A stretch of 5,280 nucleotides of DNA from an uncultured Flavobacteriales bacterium (lineage in GTDB: Bacteria; Bacteroidota; Bacteroidia; Flavobacteriales; Crocinitomicaceae), in contig CAMPIU010000237.1 in the NCBI GenBank assembly GCA_946886545.1, positions 1 through 5,280 of the forward strand, given 5' to 3'. How positions within the stretch are numbered: the stretch's first letter is position 1; each line of letters starts with the position of its first letter. Shown here in pieces: positions 1-5,280 of the stretch. Under the pieces are notes generated by a model. That model did not search any database. It was not told the DNA's origin and worked only from the letters and a program-made list of their open reading frames with translations. The translations under genes and the position numbers were made by a program.

Positions 1-191
1 TCAACTTCTTTTCACAACACGTCAGTCGTTTTCAGCCACGTGTAAATAAATGGATCAGTTTATTTCATGTCCTGTTTAAAATCGTTTTGTTTGCTTTACT
101 TTCTCCGTTTAAAGTGACTTATTTTAGAAAATTGAAAGCATATTTATATACACTCCCGAAAGTGTTTAATCCTCCAAAAGGTATTGCTTGA
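1..191 (+). CDS. C-terminal end of an unrecognised protein, partial (5' end outside window)
   Basis: This frame is open from the window edge (first full codon at 3) to a TGA at 189-191 and gives the last 62 residues of a protein. The TGA shares its A with the ATG of the next gene (TGATG), the same junction style as the rest of the operon, which is the main reason to accept it as a real gene tail. The tail has a hydrophobic stretch at about residues 18-36 of the visible part (ISLFHVLFKIVLFALLSPF). A basic, aromatic stretch follows (KVTYFRKLKAYLYTLPKVF) and the protein ends in PPKGIA. This fits a membrane-associated or amphipathic C-terminus. I do not recognise the family. Its place at the head of a polysaccharide operon suggests a glycosyltransferase or another surface-sugar enzyme, but that rests on context alone. 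Confidence 0.7.
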   Translation, partial: NFFSQHVSRFQPRVNKWISLFHVLFKIVLFALLSPFKVTYFRKLKAYLYTLPKVFNPPKGIA

Positions 192-1117
192 TGAAAAAGA
201 AAGTTATAATAACCGGAGCAACCGGATTTGTGGGAAAGCATTTAATGAAATTCCTTGATTCGACGAATTATGAATACACATTATTAACCAGGAATCCGGA
301 TAAATTGGTTGGTGAATCCCAGCGTTTCCATGTAGTTTTCGGTGATTTGAATGATTTGGATTCACTGAAAAACGCGTTTAGCGGACAGGATATTCTCATT
401 AATCTTGCAGCTGAAGTAAGAAACCCGGATTTATTGGAACAAACCAATATTACAGGCACGAATAACCTGATTGAGGCACTTAAGTCAGCCAATATAAAGA
501 AAGTCATTCACTTGAGCAGTGTAGGAGTTGTTGGTAAAGTATTTAGTGCCAATCCGTTTGTAGTAAATGAATCCGAAATGCCAACGCCTCAAAATAAATA
601 CGAGGAAACCAAGTTAAAATCGGAAGAGATTTTATTGGCTCAAAAAGAAAGTTTTGAGCTGGTGGTTCTTCGCCCCACAAATGTTTTTGGGGAAATGCAT
701 CCGTTCAATGCGCTGAATAATTTATTGAATCATGTGCAGGCAGGAAAAATAATGGTTTACACAAAGCAAGCCAGGGTAAATTATCTGTATGTTGGAGATT
801 TATGTAAAGTGATTGGTTGGTTTTTGGAGCATGAGGGACACCCGGGTGTTTACCAGGTAGGTAGTGCAATGCCTCTTGTGGCGTTTTATGATCAAATTGA
901 GAAAAAGCTGAATTTGCATGGAAAAAGATTGGTGTTTCCAAATTCAATTGTGAAATGCTCGGAATTCATGGGGATTCGCAAGCTGCGAGCCATTTCAAAC
1001 CAGGTTGTCTATGACGATTCGAAGCTAAAGAACCTGATTGGCAGTTATCATTTTGGAATAGATAAAGGATTAGATTTAACAATTGACTATTTTCGTAAAA
1101 ACGGTTTATTAAAATGA
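191..1117 (+). CDS. NAD(P)-dependent sugar epimerase/dehydratase (extended SDR family)
   Basis: This is a 308-residue Rossmann-fold enzyme that probably oxidises, epimerises or reduces a nucleotide sugar in the cytoplasm for glycan synthesis. The cofactor motif is at the N-terminus (TGATGFVG, residues 8-15, a GxxGxxG pattern). GDL at 51-53 follows the family pattern for adenine contact, and NLAAEV at 71-76 matches the usual N-x-AA strand end. The catalytic residues are in place: serine at 109-110 (HLSS) and Y137-x3-K141 in KYEETK. RPTNVFGEMHPFN at 161-173 is the typical substrate-domain entry. The length is normal for the family. I chose the ATG at 191 over the in-frame TTG at 188 because it gives the usual MKKKVIITG start and the TGATG overlap with the gene before. 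The stop overlaps the next start by four bases (ATGA). The exact substrate cannot be read from the sequence; UDP-GlcNAc/GalNAc-type epimerases and 4-ketoreductases are both possible. Confidence 0.9.
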   Translation: MKKKVIITGATGFVGKHLMKFLDSTNYEYTLLTRNPDKLVGESQRFHVVFGDLNDLDSLKNAFSGQDILINLAAEVRNPDLLEQTNITGTNNLIEALKSANIKKVIHLSSVGVVGKVFSANPFVVNESEMPTPQNKYEETKLKSEEILLAQKESFELVVLRPTNVFGEMHPFNALNNLLNHVQAGKIMVYTKQARVNYLYVGDLCKVIGWFLEHEGHPGVYQVGSAMPLVAFYDQIEKKLNLHGKRLVFPNSIVKCSEFMGIRKLRAISNQVVYDDSKLKNLIGSYHFGIDKGLDLTIDYFRKNGLLK

Positions 1118-2187
1118 AGATTTGTTTTTTCGCAGATAGTGAAAGTATTCATACAATCAGGTGGTGCAATTATTTCAAATCGCAGGGTCATGATGTACAT
1201 CTGATTACTTTAAAATCAGCTTTGATCGATGGTATTCAGGTCTATCCGTTAGAGTTGGCAGGAATCAAAACTTCCGGGGGAAATTGGAAAACACTCTTTA
1301 AATACCGGAAAGTGAAAAAATTGCTGAAACAAATCAACCCGGATATATTTCATTCTCTATATGCTACAAGTTATGGGATAACGGGCGCTCTTTGCTCTTT
1401 TCATCCTTACGTGATCACGGGCCTTGGTACGGATATCCTCATAAGCCCGAAACAATCAAAAATTTATCGTATTTTGCTTAGGTATGCCTTTAAGCGAGCA
1501 GATAAAATTACAGTGGTTGCGGATCACATGAGAGCTTCAGCAATTGAATTGGGTGCTAAGCCTGAAAATGTACTTGCTATTCCCATGGGAGTTGATCAAA
1601 CTATCTTTAATTCCAATGAGCGGATTCTGCCTGAAAATCAATTTTCAGTGGTCAGTACCCGGAATTTTGAACCGATCTACAACATTCCGCATTTGCTCAA
1701 AGCCATTAAATTAGTGGTGACAGAAATTCCGGATATTCATGTAAGCCTTCTGGGAGCCGGAAGCTTGAAAGAGGAATTGGTTCAGATGAGCAAAGTCTTA
1801 GGGATTGAAAACCATGTAACTTTTGTGGGAAAGAAAACGCAGCCTGAAATGGCGAAAATCTTAAATCAGAGTCATGTGTTCGTAAGCCTTTCTTTGTCCG
1901 ATGGGAATAATATTTCCCTGAATGAAGGAATGGCTTGTGGTACATTCAATATTGTAACGGATATCCCTGCCAACCGACAATGGATTGAAGACGGGAAAAA
2001 CGGATTTTTAATCCCGGTGGATGACGTTGATTTGCTGGCAGAAAAACTGATCGAAACAAGAAACAGGTTTGATGAATTAAGTAAACAAGCTGCACCGATT
2101 AATGAACAGTTATTACAGCAAAACGGAATTTGGCAGAATAATATGAAACGGATGGAGGATCTTTATCATCAATTGAGCAGATCATGA
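1114..2187 (+). CDS. Glycosyltransferase family 4 (GT-B fold)
   Basis: This 357-residue protein has two Rossmann-like halves, the normal size for GT4. It probably moves a sugar from a nucleotide donor onto a lipid-linked oligosaccharide at the cytoplasmic face of the inner membrane. The N-terminal acceptor half opens with MKICFFADSESIHTIRW, has a glycine-rich turn (GGN, 55-57), and carries ITGLGTDILISP at 101-112, typical of this branch. The C-terminal donor half includes IPMGVD at 156-161, a strand-loop LLGAGSL at 212-218, and VTFVGK at 235-240. The donor-site block SDGNNISLNEGMACG spans 262-276. At the place of the usual EX7E pair the first acid is D263 and the second is E271, a substitution I associate with the SDG...SL.EAMACG subgroup. 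NGFLIPVDD near 296-304 is the usual late motif. The gene overlaps both neighbours by four bases, so it is probably translationally coupled. Donor and acceptor sugars are unknown. Confidence 0.92.
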   Translation: MKICFFADSESIHTIRWCNYFKSQGHDVHLITLKSALIDGIQVYPLELAGIKTSGGNWKTLFKYRKVKKLLKQINPDIFHSLYATSYGITGALCSFHPYVITGLGTDILISPKQSKIYRILLRYAFKRADKITVVADHMRASAIELGAKPENVLAIPMGVDQTIFNSNERILPENQFSVVSTRNFEPIYNIPHLLKAIKLVVTEIPDIHVSLLGAGSLKEELVQMSKVLGIENHVTFVGKKTQPEMAKILNQSHVFVSLSLSDGNNISLNEGMACGTFNIVTDIPANRQWIEDGKNGFLIPVDDVDLLAEKLIETRNRFDELSKQAAPINEQLLQQNGIWQNNMKRMEDLYHQLSRS

Positions 2188-2711
2188 AAAAAATAGGAAT
2201 TATTGGAGCTGGCGGGCATGCCCGCGTTATTGCGGATGCATTGTCTCATTCCGATGAATATCTCCTGACTGGCTTTTTTGATGATTCAATTGCCGTTGGT
2301 GAAGTTGTTTTTGGAGAGATCAAAGTATTGGGAACATTAGAAGACTTTACTTCGAAACGAATTCAATTGGATGCCTGCATTATTGGGATCGGGGATAATG
2401 GGATAAGAAGAAAATTAGTGAGCGAAACCACTGGCGTTTCATGGGCTACAATCATTCATCCAAAGGCAATTATTGCAACAAATGTGGTTATTGGTCAAGG
2501 AGCGGTGATATTGGCCGGAGCAGTGATCAATTCGAACTCCGAAATCGGAAGGCACTCGATTATTAATTCCAATGTAGTAGTAGATCATGATTGCCGGGTT
2601 GGTGAATTTTCTCATTTGGCGATCGGCACCTTACTTGGAAGCAACTCAATTGTTTCAGAGTTCGTTAAAACCCAAATCGGACAAGTAATTCCGGTTTTTT
2701 CAACAATTTGA
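2184..2711 (+). CDS. PglD/NeuD-type sugar acetyltransferase, short at the C-terminus
   Basis: This 175-residue protein probably transfers an acetyl group from acetyl-CoA to an amino or other hydroxyl/amino group of a nucleotide sugar. The N-terminal domain is a small Rossmann-like sugar-binding unit: IGIIGAGGHARVIADAL at 4-20, then FFDD at 31-34, with GIGDNGIRRKL at 68-78 matching the family's IGNNxxR motif. A left-handed beta-helix follows from about 90 (IHPKAIIA, then VVIGQGAVIL and VINSNSEIGRHSIINSN). The active-site segment DHDCRVGEFSH is at 134-144. H135 and D136 line up with the catalytic H125/E126 of Campylobacter PglD, and H144 with the acetyl-CoA-contacting H134. The protein stops 31 residues after H144, where PglD has about 30 more residues with the glycine-rich last coils and the GxPAK ending. 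The stop sits in a one-base overlap with the next gene, and I see no lost tail in other frames there. It may be a natural short form or a truncated one. Confidence 0.85.
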   Translation: MKKIGIIGAGGHARVIADALSHSDEYLLTGFFDDSIAVGEVVFGEIKVLGTLEDFTSKRIQLDACIIGIGDNGIRRKLVSETTGVSWATIIHPKAIIATNVVIGQGAVILAGAVINSNSEIGRHSIINSNVVVDHDCRVGEFSHLAIGTLLGSNSIVSEFVKTQIGQVIPVFSTI

Positions 2712-3976
2712 TGAAAGCAAAAATTCAAATAGAACAAGTTTATGAGTACTTACTTGCAGCAACATTAGCTTGTTTTTGCTTTGCACCCAAGTCAATCAGC
2801 ATTTTTGCCGGTTTATTGATCGTATTCACAGCTATTCAGGTCGTTCGAAAGACGATGACGTTTGTCTTTTCACCTGTTTTATTGACTTTTGTTTTACTTT
2901 ATTTAGCTTACGCCGTTGGAATTCTTTTCACGGATCACATCGGGGATGCACTTGGGTATTTGGAGAAAAAATTGGTTTTGGTACTTTTCCCGCTTTTATT
3001 TTCCTTTCGCTTTCAAAGGCAGTTGGATCTGAAACCAATTACCCTCGGATTAGTAATCGGAACAAGTATACTAACCATTTTGTCCGTTTTTCATGGTATT
3101 GATGTTTACTATTTAACTCAAGATTTCAATAATAGCTTTGGAAGTACCAGTTATTCATACATCCATCACCCGACCTACTTTGCGGCAATGGCAACAATTA
3201 CTTTGTTAATGGTTCGTGAAGGAGTTCGGAATAAATGGAAAGGATTTAATTATTGGACACTCGGCGCCTATTTCATGTTGACTTGTGCTAATTTATTGTT
3301 CTGTTTTTCGTTTGCTTCTTTGCTTTTCTTCTTCTTCCTGATTACGGTAATACTTATCGTTTATTTCTATAGAAGACTTCCAAGAATTTTATTTCTGGTT
3401 GTGGTAGTTCTTCTTCCTATTATACCGGTTGCGGCATATTATGGAAATATACATGTGCAGATAGAGGTTGACAGTGCAAAAAATGATTTATCCGCTTACG
3501 TCCAAGATCCGGATTTGATTTTTGAAAAAGTAAGGACGAATCCTTCGGGAAATCAAACGAGGTTATTGATGTGGACTGTTTCAACACAGGAGTTTTTAGA
3601 ACACCCGATGGGATCCGGCACTGCGAATTTTGACGATAAGCTTGGAAAAAGATTACGGGATAAAGGTCTGGAAGATTATGCTGAATTCAAATACAATCCA
3701 CACAATCAATTTCTCCAGGTTGCTGTTGAAATCGGTGTTATGGGCTTATTGATCTTTCTTTCAATCTTTGTTTGTTATTTCAAAATGGCCCAAAAGTATC
3801 AATTTAGTTTGCTGTTTTGGTTAACATTAAACCTGGCGTTCAATTGTCTTTTTGAATCGATGTTCCAACGTCAAAGTGGAATTGTGTTTTATGTCTTGCT
3901 TTTCTGCTTATTTACTGTTTATCTCCAAAACCGGAAATATCCTTCCCGAAGCAAACCGGTTCATTCCGCTTATTAG
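2711..3976 (+). CDS. O-antigen ligase/polymerase family membrane protein (Wzy/WaaL-like)
   Basis: This 421-residue polytopic inner-membrane protein has about 11-12 hydrophobic segments, roughly at 13-45 (two), 52-74, 87-99, 110-127, 152-168, 182-219 (two), 225-243, 336-358, 363-382 and 389-405. The large loop between about 244 and 335, predicted to be periplasmic, is the hallmark of the family. It carries R284 followed by W288 (TRLLMW), then HPMGSGTANF at 298-307, and ends with NPHNQFLQ at 329-336. That last segment is the conserved H-N-x-x-L motif, and its histidine is important for catalysis in WaaL. SYIHHPTYFA at 149-158 is another motif common in Bacteroidota members. The protein either polymerises repeat units (Wzy role) or transfers an undecaprenyl-linked glycan to lipid A core or protein (WaaL/PglL role); the sequence does not decide which. 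I chose the ATG at 2711 over the TTG at 2708 because it overlaps the previous TGA by one base. It is the last gene of the polysaccharide operon. Confidence 0.9.
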   Translation: MKAKIQIEQVYEYLLAATLACFCFAPKSISIFAGLLIVFTAIQVVRKTMTFVFSPVLLTFVLLYLAYAVGILFTDHIGDALGYLEKKLVLVLFPLLFSFRFQRQLDLKPITLGLVIGTSILTILSVFHGIDVYYLTQDFNNSFGSTSYSYIHHPTYFAAMATITLLMVREGVRNKWKGFNYWTLGAYFMLTCANLLFCFSFASLLFFFFLITVILIVYFYRRLPRILFLVVVVLLPIIPVAAYYGNIHVQIEVDSAKNDLSAYVQDPDLIFEKVRTNPSGNQTRLLMWTVSTQEFLEHPMGSGTANFDDKLGKRLRDKGLEDYAEFKYNPHNQFLQVAVEIGVMGLLIFLSIFVCYFKMAQKYQFSLLFWLTLNLAFNCLFESMFQRQSGIVFYVLLFCLFTVYLQNRKYPSRSKPVHSAY

Positions 3977-3978
3977 AA

Positions 3979-4016
3979 ATTCCGGAGGAGTTTTCTTTCT
4001 CCTAAAAGCCCGGAAT
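3979..4016 (+). other. Imperfect hairpin just downstream of the ligase gene
   Basis: ATTCCGG at 3979-3985 pairs with CCGGAAT at 4010-4016, and AGGAG at 3986-3990 pairs with CTCCT at 3999-4003. The loop is eight bases of mostly T, and a six-base bulge (AAAAGC) lies on the 3' side. It starts two bases after the ligase stop codon, where an operon end is expected. There is no T-run after it on either strand, so it is not a standard intrinsic terminator. It could be a 3' end-stabilising structure, part of a Rho-type end, or chance. Confidence 0.4.
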
Positions 4017-4106
4017 AGTTGTAAAAGTACACAACAGGAATTCGGCATTTGGCTCTGCTGCGGTGGACGTAATTCGTGATTAATTTGATTTATCGCCAAA
4101 AAACTG

Positions 4107-4136
4107 TTCACAACTTACAATAAAATTGTTGTAGAA
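4107..4136. repeat. Inverted repeat overlapping the upstream promoter element
   Basis: TTCACAAC at 4107-4114 is complementary to GTTGTaGAA at 4128-4136, with one bulged A at 4133 and a 13-base AT-rich spacer. The right arm covers the TTG of the putative -33 element, so the repeat could be an operator for a dimeric regulator. It is short, in AT-rich DNA, and could be chance. Confidence 0.3.
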
Positions 4137-4158
4137 TTGGTTTTACCTGTTATTTTTG
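4129..4158 (+). promoter_or_regulatory. Bacteroidota-type promoter for the coiled-coil/zapA genes
   Basis: The stretch TATTTTTG at 4151-4158 matches the Bacteroidota -7 consensus TAnnTTTG at every fixed position. A TTG at 4129-4131 lies 19 bases upstream, the expected spacing for the -33 element; a second TTG at 4126-4128 would give 22. Transcription would begin at about 4162-4165 and leave a leader of only about 10-13 bases before the ATG at 4175. No Shine-Dalgarno sequence is visible before that ATG, which is usual for the phylum. The promoter separates the polysaccharide operon from the zapA block. Confidence 0.65.
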
Positions 4159-4174
4159 TACAAACGCTTATTGG

Positions 4175-4486
4175 ATGACGTCTGAGTTGAAATCTTTAAT
4201 TGAACAAATTGGCGCGAAATCTCGTCAGTTACACCAATCGTTGGTGACTGAGAGAGAACGCGTTCGTTCTATGACAGATGAAATTAACCGTCTTAATACT
4301 GAAATTTCTGATTATCAAAACCAGAAAAAAGCAATGGAGGAAGAACTTCAAAGCTTGAAATCAGAATTGAGCCAAACGCGTGAACAAGTTCAGGTACATC
4401 CTGTTTCGACCAATGGGGTTGAAATTGATGTACTTGTGAAAGAGATTGATTTCTGCATTCAACAATTAAAAATAGCGAATGAGTAA
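4175..4486 (+). CDS. Small coiled-coil protein encoded with ZapA
   Basis: This is a 103-residue, charged, soluble protein with no signal peptide or membrane segment. Residues 1 to about 74 form an almost unbroken heptad-type coiled coil rich in E, K, Q, L and R, for example MTDEINRLNTEISDYQNQ at 33-50 and ELQSLKSELSQTREQV at 57-72. A short linker with proline (HPVSTNG, 75-81) leads to a C-terminal amphipathic helix, VEIDVLVKEIDFCIQQLK at 82-99. That helix resembles the end of small conserved proteins I recall next to zapA in Bacteroidota. The stop codon lies inside the start of zapA, giving an 8-base overlap and strong evidence of co-translation. Size, coiled-coil form and partner gene suggest a ZapB-like division-ring linker or a dedicated ZapA partner. 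This is inference; I know of no assigned name or shown function. The start follows the promoter closely and fits the coiled-coil limits. Confidence 0.85.
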   Translation: MTSELKSLIEQIGAKSRQLHQSLVTERERVRSMTDEINRLNTEISDYQNQKKAMEEELQSLKSELSQTREQVQVHPVSTNGVEIDVLVKEIDFCIQQLKIANE

Positions 4487-4772
4487 GGTGTCTTTGAAAG
4501 TAGTGGTTGCTGGCCGCACGTATCCTTTAACTGTCCAGGAGTCGGAAGTGGAAAAGGTGCAACGTGCTGCCGAAGATATTAATAAAGCAATTAAACAACT
4601 TCAGGATAATTTTGCTGTTCGCGACATGCAAGACTTATTGGCGATGACCGCCTTACAATTGTCTACTAGAGGAGGAAAAGCGCCGGTTACCGGTACCGCT
4701 CCCCAAGCTGATTTCTCTGAAGCAACCGCTGCATTGAAAGCACTTTCTGATGATTTGGATGCATTGAATTAA
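4479..4772 (+). CDS. zapA: Cell division protein ZapA
   Basis: This 97-residue cytoplasmic protein of the ZapA family binds FtsZ and promotes bundling of its filaments in the Z-ring at mid-cell. The N-terminal domain begins VSLKVVVAGRTYPLTVQ (residues 4-20), the usual beta strands with the G-R/K-x-Y-P/x-L pattern. It continues with a helix, EVEKVQRAAEDINKAI at 23-38, and the start of the dimer/tetramer helix, containing the conserved MQDLLAMTALQL at 50-61 (typical D-x-L-x-M-x-A-L-x-L). After about residue 62 a Gly/Pro/Ala-rich linker (RGGKAPVTGTAPQ) interrupts before a short acidic helix ending LSDDLDALN. In longer ZapA proteins this region is one long coiled coil, so the tail here looks broken or shortened. 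That feature would give the preceding coiled-coil protein a possible role. The gene overlaps that protein's gene by eight bases, and rny follows after a 78-base gap. Confidence 0.9.
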   Translation: MSKVSLKVVVAGRTYPLTVQESEVEKVQRAAEDINKAIKQLQDNFAVRDMQDLLAMTALQLSTRGGKAPVTGTAPQADFSEATAALKALSDDLDALN

Positions 4773-4794
4773 TTGCTTTATAGCAGGTCTTTTT

Positions 4795-4838
4795 CTCACT
4801 TGTTTACGTAACATCTCCGTAAGCAGTGGGATTTTTTT
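4795..4838 (+). terminator. Intrinsic terminator-like hairpin between zapA and rny
   Basis: The arms are 4795-4808 and 4818-4830. They pair over 13 base pairs with one bulged T at 4800 and two G-T wobbles, around a nine-base loop (4809-4817). Seven T residues follow at 4832-4838. This is the form of a Rho-independent terminator on the + strand, 23 bases after the zapA stop. The T-run ends only 12 bases before the rny ATG, so it would either end the zapA transcript or act inside the rny leader as an attenuator or processing site. Confidence 0.7.
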
Positions 4839-4850
4839 ATTTAAGAAACT

Positions 4851-5280
4851 ATGGTAAATGTAATTATTGGAGCATTGATCGGGTTGATTGGAGGTGGTGT
4901 AGCTACTTTCATTATCCAAAATACAATGCTCAAGAAAAGGAAAGAACAAATCTTGAAAGAAGCTGATCTGGAAGGTGAAGCAATGAAAAAAGATAAAATT
5001 CTTCAGGCAAAGGAACGCTTCCTGAAACTAAAAGAAGAGCATGAGGAGAACGTAAAAGAACGTGAAAGACGCATGCAGTCGAACGAGGACAGGGTAAAAA
5101 GTAAAGAAAAAGCACTCACTCAAAAAATCGAAGAGGTTTCCAGAAAAGAAAAAGATACGGAACGTTTACAGGCTGAACTGGCAACTAAAGTTGAAGCAAA
5201 TGAGATTCGTCATCAGGAGTTAGATAAAATGCACCAAAAGCGTGTTGCTGAACTAACAAAGATTACGGGAATGTCTATTG
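4851..5280 (+). CDS. rny: Ribonuclease Y, N-terminal part (runs off window)
   Basis: The frame is open from the ATG at 4851 to the window edge, giving 143 codons, about a quarter of a normal RNase Y of roughly 520 residues. RNase Y is a membrane-anchored endoribonuclease that starts mRNA decay and processing. Residues 3-22 (VNVIIGALIGLIGGGVATFIIQ region) form the single N-terminal membrane anchor. From about 27 to 138 there is a long, highly charged coiled coil (KERERRMQSNEDRVKSKEKA at 69-88 is typical) that mediates self-association. The last visible residues, RVAELTKITGMSI at 131-143, match the family's L-E-x-I-[SA]-G-[LM]-[ST] junction just before the KH RNA-binding domain. The KH and HD catalytic domains lie beyond the window. 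I chose the start because it gives a standard anchor directly. There is no clear ribosome binding site. Position after zapA agrees with the usual order in this phylum. Confidence 0.92.
   Translation, partial: MVNVIIGALIGLIGGGVATFIIQNTMLKKRKEQILKEADLEGEAMKKDKILQAKERFLKLKEEHEENVKERERRMQSNEDRVKSKEKALTQKIEEVSRKEKDTERLQAELATKVEANEIRHQELDKMHQKRVAELTKITGMSI

Noticed and set aside
188..190. TTG start codon for the epimerase (and likewise TTG at 2708 for the ligase)
   Set aside because: In both cases an ATG follows immediately, overlaps the previous TGA by one base, and gives the usual family N-terminus.
268..507. Open frame of 79 codons on the - strand inside the epimerase gene
   Set aside because: It is fully inside a well-supported gene on the other strand, resembles no family, and has no promoter or neighbour. 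The same applies to the - strand frames at 705-947 and 1706-1945.
2770..3102. Open frame of 110 codons on the + strand inside the ligase gene
   Set aside because: It is an alternate reading of the ligase coding sequence, rich in C, F, S and R without domain features. The ligase frame has clear membrane segments and the HNxxL motif.
3852..4111. Open frames reaching into the ligase-zapA gap on both strands (+ 3852-4079 and - 3908-4111)
   Set aside because: Both start or end well inside the ligase gene, have no recognisable sequence pattern, and lack a plausible promoter or coupling. I see no protein gene in 3977-4174.
3977..4174. Possible tRNA or small RNA gene in the gap
   Set aside because: There is no cloverleaf, no T-loop GTTCRA-type motif and no CCA end. 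The only structures are the short imperfect hairpins listed.
4761..4776. Near-palindrome at the zapA stop codon (GCATTGAATTAATTGC)
   Set aside because: It is imperfect, AT-rich and overlaps coding sequence; there is no sign of a repeat family or of a regulator site.
4653..5115. Open frames on the - strand opposite zapA and rny (4653-4949 and 4930-5115)
   Set aside because: These are antisense shadows of strongly supported + strand genes; the second is the complement of a lysine/glutamate-rich coiled coil, which reads as a leucine/serine/phenylalanine-rich frame.

Overview
The window looks like chromosomal DNA from a Bacteroidota bacterium, most plausibly Flavobacteriia or a relative such as the Crocinitomicaceae. 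Four things support this: AT-rich coding with many AAA/TTA/ATT codons, gene starts with no clear Shine-Dalgarno sequence, a promoter of the Bacteroidota type (TTG, 19 nt, TAnnTTTG) at about 4129-4158, and the gene order zapA then rny (RNase Y), which I recall as common in this phylum. The genus is not determined. All genes lie on the + strand.

Region 1 (1-3976) is the 3' part of a cell-surface polysaccharide operon. It holds the tail of an unrecognised gene (1-191), an NAD(P)-dependent sugar epimerase/dehydratase of the extended SDR family (191-1117), a GT-B fold family 4 glycosyltransferase (1114-2187), a short PglD/NeuD-type sugar acetyltransferase (2184-2711) and an O-antigen ligase/polymerase-type membrane protein (2711-3976). 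Every junction is an overlap of 1 or 4 bases (TGATG or ATGA), so the genes are probably translationally coupled. The likely division of labour is that the epimerase makes or modifies a nucleotide sugar, the acetyltransferase acylates an amino sugar, the glycosyltransferase adds a sugar to a lipid-linked chain, and the Wzy/WaaL-like protein polymerises or transfers the finished glycan at the outer face of the inner membrane.

Region 2 (3977-4174) is a 198-base gap. It holds an imperfect hairpin just after the ligase stop, a small inverted repeat, and a good Bacteroidota-type promoter for the next genes.

Region 3 (4175-5280) is a housekeeping block. It holds a 103-residue coiled-coil protein, zapA (FtsZ-ring accessory protein) overlapping it by 8 bases, a terminator-like hairpin with a T-run, and the first 143 codons of rny, which runs off the window. 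I see no mobile element, CRISPR array, tRNA or rRNA.

Nothing here is clearly a new biological system. The points most worth a second look are the acetyltransferase, which lacks the usual C-terminal coils although its catalytic residues remain; the coiled-coil partner translated together with ZapA; and the hairpin between zapA and rny.
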